NCBI GenBank assembly: GCA_025399215.1
Contig: MU621284.1
Location: 1-32,891 of the forward strand
Length of the DNA: 32,891 bases
Origin: Globomyces pollinis-pini
Lineage: Eukaryota > Chytridiomycota > Chytridiomycetes > Rhizophydiales > Globomycetaceae
Direction: 5' to 3'
The notes under the pieces are model-generated. The model did not search any database. It was given only the letters and a program-made list of their open reading frames with translations, and was not told where the DNA came from. Both the position numbers and the translations under genes were made by a program. Within the stretch, counting starts at the first letter, position 1. Each line of letters opens with the position of its first letter. This document shows positions 10,497 to 19,248 of this stretch, in pieces.

Positions 10497-11914
10497 ATGC
10501 CTTTTCACATCAAATTAGATTATGGAAGCAGAGAATGCTTTCCGTTGAATAGTAAGAGTGCAAATATTGGTAGAAATAACATCTTGTACGAAATAACACT
10601 CCGTAAAGTCAGTAGAAATCAGATCCAAATTGATCCAATAACTTTGCAATTAACCCAAGTAATCAAAACTATTTGCTAAACTTTAGGTTGGATCAAATCC
10701 TAGTCTAGTAAATGGAATAGTTGTTGGAAAAGGGAATTCAACAGCATTAAAAGAAAACGATAGAATAACAGTCTATGATGGTTATGATATAGTATTGAGA
10801 AACTGTACAATAGGTCAGTAATTGAATTCAGCTGACAGACAGAGCATGACAAGATTGTCAATATTTATTCTGATGAATCTGACTACATTATTGGATCCGG
10901 AAATGACTTGCCACAATTGATTGATTCCAAACTGGATATATTGAAAATTGAAACAGATTCAGAAGAAATCAAACCATTAACAAGCATCTCCAAGAGAAAG
11001 AAACCAGCAACAAAGAAGATTGCATCCAAAAGGCCAAAGATAGAATCAGAAAATGATGAATCTAGTGATTCAAATTTAGCACCTTCAAGAAAGAGAGTTG
11101 CAAGACAAACCACTTCGCGCTCCAAAAGGAAGATGACTGCCTATGGTTTATATTCTAAAAGTAATTTTGATATTTTAACATAAGGGGAACGAGAAAACGC
11201 TAAAATGATGAACAATACCGTTACTGTGGCAGAACTGAAGAAAGGATTCAAAAATTTAGATAAAGCTCAGTTGAAGGTTCGTTCAATGCTTTTTTATAAA
11301 AATAGTTACTGAATGAAGAATTAACAACAATCAATCGAGAATCTGATGCTGAGATGGAAGAAGACATTGAAATCCACAATGAACCAGTAGCTGAATTCGA
11401 TATCGAGGAAGATTTGAAAACAAGTTCTAAGCAAAAGAGTAGGTGTCAAACAAAACATAGAATTGTCAAATCTGACACTGAAACTTCGGAAGGAGAACAA
11501 AATGCCATGGATTATGATAGTGGCCGTGTGTCTAATAATCAAAATCATAATATAACAAATTCGGATGCCGAAACTTCCGAAGGAGAGCAGCATGAAGTAA
11601 ACCACACAGTCAACCCCATCAGTATACCTGCATATGTAAAACAAGAGGTCGAAGAACCCGATTGGACCAAAATGGAATCATTTCAAAACACTCCACTGGA
11701 CATTGTACCATCAGCTTCAGATAGTGACCATGCTAATGAAGATATCTTAAACACCAAAACCAACAACATAACACAACAGCAAGATGATAAAAGTGAAGAT
11801 ACAGACTCGGGAGACGCAACTCAATCAGATATGGATAATGATCAACCAATGACAAACAATGATAATGATGATACTCGCAGTTGCAGTGATTTATCCGACA
11901 TATTAATGCTTTAA
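10497..11914 (+). CDS. FHA-domain nuclear protein with HMG-box-like segment and acidic tail
   Basis: Exons 10497-10658, 10687-10813, 10843-11160, 11185-11276 and 11306-11914 give 435 aa. Residues 1-95 form an FHA domain of the PNKP/aprataxin/APLF type: NIGRNNIL, LRKVSRNQIQID and, after the splice, TQVGSNPSLVNG. That class binds CK2-phosphorylated threonines in XRCC1/XRCC4-type partners. A basic, NLS-rich linker (SKRKKPATKKIASKRPK) leads to an HMG-box-like stretch at about 191-245 (KRKMTAYGLYSKR, VAELKKGFKNLDKAQL). The rest is Ser/Asp/Glu-rich with two copies of SD(T/A)ETSEGEQ at residues 289 and 319, good CK2 sites. A role in DNA repair or chromatin is inferred. The acceptor at 10842 was chosen because it is the one restoring the frame; a nearby AG would not. 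Confidence 0.7.
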
Positions 11915-12411
11915 ACTACGTTACTCATTCTTTGATCTATATTTTGTGGCACTTTTTAAATAAACTATACTCACTAACGATTAGACGAAGCAGTCTACTC
12001 ATTTTAAAATCAAGAATTTTACCACCCTATGCCATGATAATAATATAATCTGTAGTTGTAAAAGATATTATACGCAAACAATCTAAATATTTACAATCTC
12101 CTCGATAAAATCTATCTATATTTTCGATACTGTAACCACTAAGAAAACCACTCACAAGATCTCAAATTCCTCCACATATATATGAACAGATTCAATATTC
12201 ATTAAATCTAAACACAACCCCATATACCCGCTCACAATCCTACTTTTATGTGAAGTTCAAGTGTACACATTCAGCCACAACCGAAAATGTTTGTGTTTGG
12301 ATTAAACAAATAAGCTAATATAAACAAGATTCATTATGACAATCAAACATTTAAACAGCTTACATATAAAAAATCACTTTCCACACGTATTCGGTAGTTA
12401 CATTTGAAAGG
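11915..12411 (+). promoter_or_regulatory. Intergenic region and promoter of GT71 copy A
   Basis: There is no gene in these 497 bp. From about 11998 onwards the sequence is recognisably repeated upstream of copy B (from about 14272), so it is part of the tandem duplication. Two blocks are best conserved. One is 39 bp at 12256-12294, identical to 14512-14550. The other runs from 12341 to the ATG and differs from 14588-14658 at only one base before the start; it holds a TATA-like CATATAAAAAATC at about 12363. These are candidates for shared promoter elements, although recent duplication alone could explain the identity. Confidence 0.55.
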
Positions 12412-14171
12412 ATGGATCAATTGGGAATCGCAAAACGTGCATTTCGACGAGTGACTGCCAGAAGAAAACCTGCTGTATTGCTAGTACTTTTGGTATTTGC
12501 TTTTGTCTTGTCATATGGCCTATTTGCTCAAAAATCCCACTCTATTGAACAAAAAAATGTTAAACTAGATTTCAATTGGAATGTATCCAACAAGTTGGAA
12601 GAACAGGTCAAGTTAGATGTCTCGGAATCAGAAGATACTAATAGCATATCGAAAAATCTTTTGGAACAACCCTTTTTAGAGGACACAGCAGACAGTTCAG
12701 CAGAAATTGAAGACAGGAAACCGATTGATACTATGAATGAAAAGAACGAGACGAACATCGACGAAAGTGATATGAAGCAAGAAAGTATCCAAACGAGCCA
12801 GAGCGAAAAGATTGACGACAATAAGAATGGAAATGAACTAGATCGAGAGTCAACTGAATCAGAGGTCCAGCAAACAAAAGGTATGCCAATCTAGACTAAT
12901 AATGTAGACTTGTTGGACATACCAGAGTCTGATATGAATCTGCTGCAAAGAAATGCATTTGCGGATGTCATGAACCATGTAAAATTAGGAGACCAGATGC
13001 GACTTTTCAAACAGTACAACAAAAAACTGATTGACTTGTCAAAAGGAAATCAACGACAAGAAGCATTATCAATTACAAAACGAATTGAAAAGCAATTGTT
13101 TGGATGGGTACAACCAAAATGGCAAACTACAATCGAACTCTATGAAAGCTATAAGGGATCTGGACTTGTAATTTGTATGGGAAATGAACAGGTTCGATAC
13201 GCCTTGGTGACACTGGAAATAATCCGAAAAGTCTTCAAGTTTGAACTACCAATAGAAGTTTTCTACATGGGCGACAATGACTTATCAAAAGAAAACCAAG
13301 AAACAATCAAAGAAAAGATATCTGACGTAAAACTGGTTGATATTACAAAGCTGTTCGATATGAATACTATCACCATTGGTGGATGGGCTATTAAACCATT
13401 TGCAGTCCTGGCATCTTCATTTGAAAAAGTATTGATGATGGATTCCGATGTCATCTTCCTTCAATCACCTCAGACGTTATTCGATTCAAAGCTGTTCACA
13501 ACCAAAGGTGCATTATTTTTCCATGATCGTACATTGTATAGTCAAGGACCATCAACATTGAATTGGATGTATTCTTTGATGCCTAAACCTCCTTCGGAAT
13601 ATTCTGGTTCGTTAAGAACGTTTCGCAAACAGACTAAACATGAACAAGAGTCTGGAGTTGTATTGATTGATAAACGAGAACGATTTCATGGAATTTTGGC
13701 CACTTGCCTTTTAAATGCTGGTGGGATCAGAAGGTATACATATGACCGAGTGGTAAGACATATATGAGTATAACTTTATAGTTTGGAGATAAAGAAACAT
13801 TCTGGTTAGGTATGGAGATGGCGCAAGAAGAATACACATTCAATGGACATTACCCAGGAAATTTGGGAGTCAGTAAAAAAGTTGGTGGATACTATCAACT
13901 TTGTTGTAGACAGATCTTACATTTTGACGAAAATGATTCCCCTATTTGGTACAATGGCGGTATGCAAGAAATGAAACGTATTGAAGACTCGCCATTGATT
14001 AAGGTGGAAGATTATTGGGAGGAAACAGGATCATGGGAATTATTTGAGAAAAATATGGCATGTTTAAAAGCTAAACAACCACCACTCAGGTTTAATCCTG
14101 AATTTAAATCTGTAATTAGCCAAAGCGAACAAATTGCAATAGAACTGGGAATGCGACATCAATCAAAGTAG
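12412..14171 (+). CDS. GT71 (MNN1-family) alpha-1,3-mannosyltransferase-like, copy A
   Basis: Exons 12412-12880, 12908-13752 and 13782-14171 give 567 aa. The N-terminus is an arginine-rich cytosolic tail (KRAFRRVTARRKP) followed by one TM helix at about 20-38, the standard type II Golgi topology. A long acidic, disordered stem (about 40-160) precedes the catalytic domain. That domain contains GLVICMGNEQVRYA, GWAIKPFAVLASSFEK, the metal-binding MMDSDVIFL (D335-S-D337), HEQESGVVLIDKRERF and LATCLLNAGG. Exon 3 supplies the C-terminal family block (ETFWLGMEMAQEEYTFNG, QILHFDENDSPIWYNGG). GT71 enzymes add alpha-1,3-linked mannose to N- or O-glycans in the Golgi; donor and acceptor here are not known. 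It is nearly identical to copy B just downstream. Confidence 0.9.
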
Positions 14172-14658
14172 AACAATTCTGCCTACAATTTCTTGAGCTG
14201 CCAAAGATATTCTATTATCTCTTAAATTAGTAATAAACTATATTAAATAGCTTTTGAGGGTAAAGAGCTAATTCATTTTGAAATCAAGAATTTCACCACC
14301 TGTGCCATGCTAATATTATAATTTGTAGTGTTAATAACAAAAGATATTTTACACGCAATTAATCTTAGATTCACTATCTTATCCATCAAATCTATTCAAT
14401 CCGAGATTGTGCCATTGTAACCTTTAAGAACGCAAATTAGAACTACACACTACGATTGAAATCTCAACACAACCCCATGTACCCACCACGATCCAATCTT
14501 TTATGTTAATATTCAAGTGTACACATTCAGCCACAACCGAAAATGTTTGTAAACAAATAAACGATTGTAAACAAGCTCCATTATGATAATCAAACATTTA
14601 AACAGCTTGCATATAAAAAATCACTTTCCACACGTATTCGGTAGTTACATTTGAAAGG
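14172..14658 (+). promoter_or_regulatory. Intergenic region and promoter of GT71 copy B
   Basis: There is no gene in these 487 bp. The first hundred bases are the 3' flank of copy A with an AT-rich stretch. From about 14272 the region repeats the copy A promoter with scattered substitutions and small indels. The 39-bp block at 14512-14550 and the roughly 70 bp before the ATG (with a TATA-like GCATATAAAAAATC) are the parts kept almost unchanged. Confidence 0.55.
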
Positions 14659-16637
14659 ATGGATAAATTAGGAATCGCAAAACGTGCATTTCGACGAGTG
14701 ACTGCCAGAAGAAAACCTGCTGTGTTACTAGTACTTTTGGTATTTGCTTTTGTCTTGTCATATGGTCTATTTGCTCAAAAATCACACTCTATTGAACAAA
14801 AAAATGTTAAACCAGATTTCAATTGGAATGTATCCAACAAGTTGGATGAGCAAGTCAAGTTAGATGTCTTGGAATCAGAAGACACTAATAGCATATCGAA
14901 AAATCTTTTGGAACAATCCTTTTTAGAGGACACAGAAGGCAGGAAACCGCATGATATTAAGAATGAAAAGAACGAGAAGAACATCGACGAAAGTGATATG
15001 AAGCAAGAAAGTATCCAAACGAGCCAGAGCGAAAAGATTGACGACAATAAGAATGGAAATGAANNNNNNNNNNNNNNNNNNNNNNNNNNNNNNNNNNNNN
15101 NNNNNNNNNNNNNNNNNNNNNNNNNNNNNNNNNNNNNNNNNNNNNNNNNNNNNNNNNNNNNNNNNNNNNNNNNNNNNNNNNNNNNNNNNNNNNNNNNNNN
15201 NNNNNNNNNNNNNNNNNNNNNNNNNNNNNNNNNNNNNNNNNNNNNNNNNNNNNNNNNNNNNNNNNNNNNNNNNNNNNNNNNNNNNNNNNNNNNNNNNNNN
15301 NNNNNNNNNNNNNNNNNNNNNNNNNNNNNNNNNNNNNNNNNNNNNNNNNNNNNNNNNNNNNNNNNNNNNNNNNNNNNNNNNNNNNNNNNNNNNNNNNNNN
15401 NNNNNNNNNNNNNNNNNNNNNNNNNNNNNNNNNNNNNNNNNNNNNNNNNNNNNNNNNNNNNNNNNNNNNNNNNNNNNNNNNNNNNNNNNNNNNNNNNNNN
15501 NNNNNNNNNNNNNNNNNNNNNNNNNNNNNNNNNNNNNNNNNNNNNNNNNNNNNNNNNNNNNNNNNNNNNNNNNNNNNNNNNNNNNNNNNNNNNNNNNNNN
15601 NNNNNNNNNNNNNNNNNNNNNNNNNNNNNNNNNNNNNNNNNNNNNNNNNNNNNNNNNNNNNNNNNNNNNNNNNNNNNNNNNNNNNNNNNNNNNNNNNNNN
15701 NNNNNNNNNNNNNNNNNNNNNNNNNNNNNNNNNNNNNNNNNNNNNNNNNNNNNNNNNNNNNNNNNNNNNNNNNNNNNNNNNNNNNNNNNNNNNNNNNNNN
15801 NNNNNNNNNNNNNNNNNNNNNNNNNNNNNNNNNNNNNNNNNNNNNNNNNNNNNNNNNNNNNNNNNNNNNNNNNNNNNNNNNNNNNNNNNNNNNNNNNNNN
15901 NNNNNNNNNNNNNNNNNNNNNNNNNNNNNNNNNNNNNNNNNNNNNNNNNNNNNNNNNNNNNNNNNNNNNNNNNNNNNNNNNNNNNNNNNNNNNNNNNNNN
16001 NNNNNNNNNNNNNNNNNNNNNNNNNNNNTGGATGTATTCTTTGATGCCTAAACCTCCTTCGGAATATTCCGCTTCTTTAAGAACGTTTCGCAAGAAAACG
16101 GCCCATGAACAAGAGTCTGGAGTTGTATTGATTGATAAACGAGAACGATTTCATGGAATTTTAGCCACATGTCTTTTAAACGCCGGTGGTATTAGAAGGT
16201 ATACATATGACCGAGTGGTAAGAAAATGAATATGACTATAACTTTAGTTTGGCGATAAAGAAACATTTTGGCTAGGTATGGAGATGGCGCAAGAAGAATA
16301 CACATTCAATGGACATTACCCAGGAAATTTGGGAGTCAGTAAAAAAGTTGGTGGAGAATATCAAGTATGCGGTCGACAGATTTTACATTTTGACGAAAAT
16401 GATTCCCCTGTTTGGTTCAATGGTGGCATACAGGAACTTAAAGATGACAGAAACTCGCCAGTGATAAGAATGGAAGACTATTGGGAGGAAACAGGATCAT
16501 GGGAGTTATTTGAGGAGAACGTAGCATGTTTAAAAGCTGATCAACCACCTTTAAAGTTCAATGATGAGTTTAAATCTGTAATTAGCCAAAGCGAACAAAT
16601 TGCAATAGAACTGGGTCTGCAACCTCACTCAAACTAG
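14659..16637 (+). CDS. GT71 (MNN1-family) alpha-1,3-mannosyltransferase-like, copy B, interrupted by assembly gap
   Basis: The 5' exon (14659 to the gap) encodes the same cytosolic tail and TM helix as copy A, with a stem shortened by seven residues. After the gap the frame resumes at 16029 with WMYSLMPKPPSEY, runs to a splice site at 16217, and finishes in exon 16248-16637. The C-terminal block (ETFWLGMEMAQEEYTFNG, QILHFDENDSPVWFNGG) is intact. The stretch that would hold the first intron and the DXD motif is missing from the assembly, so activity cannot be judged. Visible differences from copy A are mostly conservative, which suggests a functional duplicate. The product should be a Golgi type II mannosyltransferase. 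Confidence 0.8.
15064..16028. other. Assembly gap of 965 N inside GT71 copy B
   Basis: This is a run of undetermined bases. The matching stretch in copy A (12838-13563) is only 726 bp, so the gap is 239 bases longer than the paralog predicts. The gap lies in the most conserved part of a near-identical tandem duplicate, where short reads assemble poorly. Its length may be an estimate from paired reads, or copy B may carry extra sequence. Confidence 0.95.
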
Positions 16638-16694
16638 TCTATTGACAATGTAAATAAATCATCATGAAATAGATTACTGTAGTAATAGAGATGT

Positions 16695-17285
16695 TTATTG
16701 ATTCCTTTGCAGCAAATTAATATGAGGATCAGTGATGGGTTCCTCGTGTAATATTTTGCAAGTAAAGCAGGCAAGTTTCACCGATACAATACTAAATGCT
16801 GAATACCAAGAGAACACTGCGAACAAACTTGCAAATGAACAAACAGAGAACATTGAAAAGACTGAACATACAGATATTTGAGAAACTATTGAAAAATACG
16901 AGAACTGGCTTATAAATGCGACTTTGCTGAATTGCGCTATGATTGCATAATCGGCCATTTGTGCTGCAGGAGTAAAACTATATGGTGGGGTTACAACTTC
17001 ATAGAGTGCGTATCCAATGACAAATAGTACTGCTGGTACAAAGATTATCAATGCGACGGTTTTAAGAGGTTTAAAAACATCTGGGGATTGACTAACAGTT
17101 GGTTGCGCATGTTGCATGTGTGTTTGAAATGTGTGGTGGGTTGTTGTTGAATGGACTGTTGCAAATACTGAAATTGGAGTTGGAATAGGTTGTGGAGTTG
17201 GTTGTGGAGCTTCAGTATACGACGAAGTTGGAGTGTCTTCCGAATATGCCGGAGGTTGTTCATATTCTTGAGCTTTCTTGGACAT
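16695..17285 (-). CDS. Small membrane protein with PPxY motif and period-3 serine repeat
   Basis: This is an uninterrupted frame of 196 aa. The ATG at 17285 was chosen over an upstream in-frame start because it gives MSKKAQEYEQPPAYSED. The N-terminal third is Pro/Thr/Gln-rich with a PPAY motif (11-14), a WW-domain/Rsp5-type ligand. A single TM helix sits at about 76-94. From residue 108 to 168 every third residue is Ser or Ala for 21 consecutive triplets, the other two being mostly hydrophobic or aromatic (e.g. QFSYFSIVSQISVCSVFS). A short cysteine-containing tail ends the protein. I do not recognise the family. The repeat could form a solenoid or a membrane-inserted helix bundle; this is speculation. 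It converges on GT71 copy B with 57 bp between stops. Confidence 0.65.
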   Translation of the reverse strand: MSKKAQEYEQPPAYSEDTPTSSYTEAPQPTPQPIPTPISVFATVHSTTTHHTFQTHMQHAQPTVSQSPDVFKPLKTVALIIFVPAVLFVIGYALYEVVTPPYSFTPAAQMADYAIIAQFSKVAFISQFSYFSIVSQISVCSVFSMFSVCSFASLFAVFSWYSAFSIVSVKLACFTCKILHEEPITDPHINLLQRNQ

Positions 17286-17471
17286 TATGTTGAAGTTATA
17301 AACAACAAAAATCACGCTTTAGGTTAATTTTTTATACCAAAAAGTGGTGGCTGGTTTAATAAAAAACGCCCAGTCTCTATGCAAAGCATGATCAGAAAAT
17401 GTCAGGCTGATGTTTTATTGGGGAATAAGAGTATGATATATAGTTTATTGAACTTGGAAAATATTTATAGA

Positions 17472-18533
17472 TTAAGCTAAAGAGGTCTGGATTTGCATGA
17501 TCATTTCTTCAAGATCTGGTAATTCGTAATACTTGCTTTCCTCCAGTAAATCAGCTAGAACCGTTTTGTCACGAATATGTGTAACGGAATCAGAGCCTAT
17601 AAAGTTAGAACATATTTCTTGAAGTGGTTGAATTGATCATTGTCAAAACATTTAAATTTGTTGATCCATGGCTGGTGATATATATAAACAAATAGTTAAA
17701 ACATAAGAGACTAGATGATGGTGATACATGTTTCAATGAAGATGAAATAAAAGATGGTGATGGAAGAAAATCACGAAAAAAAAGCAATACCTCGGAGGTG
17801 ATTAATAATGTGTCTAAAATGAGTTCCATCTCTATCAACAAACACCGGTTCGTTCAAATTTTTGCGGTTAAAGACAAGGCGGCCAATGGCCGTTCGTTTT
17901 CGTTTGACCAAATGTTCCAATTTAGTGGTGAAGTTAATACCACCGACACAAAAAGTTACTAAACAATCATTATAATTGATGCTTTCAGTGACATTATGTT
18001 CAATTTCAATTAACTTCCTCTCATTTCGGTCAATACCCACGGCAGGAGCATTGTGATAAGCAATCATAGCTTGTAAGAGAGCTGTGATGAAAGTTGATAG
18101 AATAGCGATAATAACATTTACCACCAAATGGCCTGCTTTTTTCACCTTTCGTTTTATAGCATAATGTTGTTCCATGACTGATCCCAATTCTAGGGCATTT
18201 TCAGTCAAATCAGTGATAACATCAGGAACAGAGGTACCCTATGATAAGCAAGAATTACTTTACCTTAATAAAGACAGCCGAATTAACACTAGCAGCAACG
18301 ATATAAGACGCCAAATCGAAATTTAAGATAAAGTCTATGGATGAGGAATTGAAAGACAAACCAAACAAAGAAGGGTTAAAGTCAACATCAATATTTTGAT
18401 GAAACTTATTTGAGTTTGTAAAGAGGACAGTATTTTGTACTGTATTAGACAGCTTTGGAGTGATAGAAGGACCGAATTGAAAATCCATAGGAGCCATGAA
18501 TAATTCGCTATAAGAATACGTATAAGAAGACAT
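17472..18533 (-). CDS. T1/BTB (potassium-channel-tetramerisation-type) domain protein
   Basis: Exons 18533-18264, 18238-17791 and 17596-17472 give 280 aa. Residues about 180-272 are a T1-type BTB domain: LVTFCVGGINFTTKLEHL, the Arg-rich turn, EPVFVDRDGTHFRHIINHLRG and, after the second intron, LLEESKYYELPDLEEM. T1 domains tetramerise channels or act as KCTD-type CUL3 adaptors. No pore is present. A hydrophobic stretch at about 129-151 (VVNVIIAILSTF...) could be a membrane helix, which would be unusual for a KCTD-type adaptor. The first 100 residues are unrecognised. The second intron is 194 nt, by far the longest in the window, but it is required to rebuild the domain. The gene is divergent from the TEN1-like gene across about 190 bp. 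Confidence 0.78.
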
Positions 18534-18725
18534 TTTCACTATGAGGTTTTAGGTAAAGTTTCAAACTTAATTTCTGTTTGGTTTTTCACGTTTCAAAGAA
18601 AGATTGAAGCGGTCAAATTATTCACCCAAAGCACACTGACATTGGTTCAACGAGGGGTCTTTAAACCGTGTAATCTATTAGAAACTGTTGTTTAAACTAT
18701 TGATTTGTTGAATAGTAAACTAATC

Positions 18726-19089
18726 ATGACTCTGGACAAACATCATTCAATACTGTTCATTTCAAATATTGATTCTAAAATGATTGGTATGAAATTGTCA
18801 CTAATCAATAGCTTCTAATATAAGAGTCATAGGCACCCTCATAGCCTTGGATTTGAAAAACAATAGGGCTACTATTTCTTATTTAAATAACCATCTCAAG
18901 ATCGATTTCTCGCTCTGTTTGTCCGTCTTTAACTTCCAATTGGGTGATTTACTTCAATGTCTTGGAACTCTTATTCAAGATCAAAATCAGGAATTGATAT
19001 TGGAACTTCGAATTGTAAATCAAGTGAATCATCTTGATATTCGTCTGTACAATTCACTGGTTTCACTAAAGAATAAAGTAACTCTATAA
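18726..19089 (+). CDS. TEN1: TEN1-like OB-fold subunit of the CST telomere-capping complex
   Basis: Two exons, 18726-18786 and 18812-19089, separated by a 25-nt intron with a clear CTAAT branch site, give only 112 aa, the usual size of TEN1. The order of features follows the family: IRVIGTLIALDLKNNRATIS (strands 1-2), a hydrophobic DFSLCLSVFNFQLGDLLQ corresponding to the 'VGSLYIVLGEL' part, CLGTLIQDQN, and a final ILELRIVNQVNHLDIRLY like the human VLTCVEGMNLPLL segment. TEN1 joins STN1 and CTC1/Cdc13 on the telomeric single strand, protecting ends and helping C-strand fill-in. It shares a roughly 190-bp divergent promoter with the BTB gene and converges on GT34-GT25 copy 1. The call rests on remembered family pattern; another small OB-fold protein is possible. 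Confidence 0.68.
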
Positions 19090-19248
19090 ATGATAGACAC
19101 TAGAATGTATGAAATTTAACTGACAAATAAATGATATGAATTATTGAAATACGCAGATTGATCTTGAATGTCCATAAACTGTACAAAAAGAAACTAAACA
19201 CGAAAACAAAACGTTAAGTAGCAATTCAATCTATTATTATTCTTCCAT

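Larger units (their letters stand above)
11998..16637 (+). repeat. Tandem direct duplication of GT71 gene plus promoter
   Basis: Unit 1 (about 11998-14271) and unit 2 (about 14272-16637) each contain the upstream region and full GT71 gene in the same orientation. The offset is 2247 bp at the start codon. A 21-bp in-frame deletion in the stem of copy B shifts it to 2226. After the N run the offset becomes 2465. The sequences just after the two stop codons are not alike, so the duplicated unit ends close to the coding region. Confidence 0.85.

Noticed and set aside
14957..16093. Long frames on both strands across the N run
   Set aside because: They are artefacts of translating undetermined bases.
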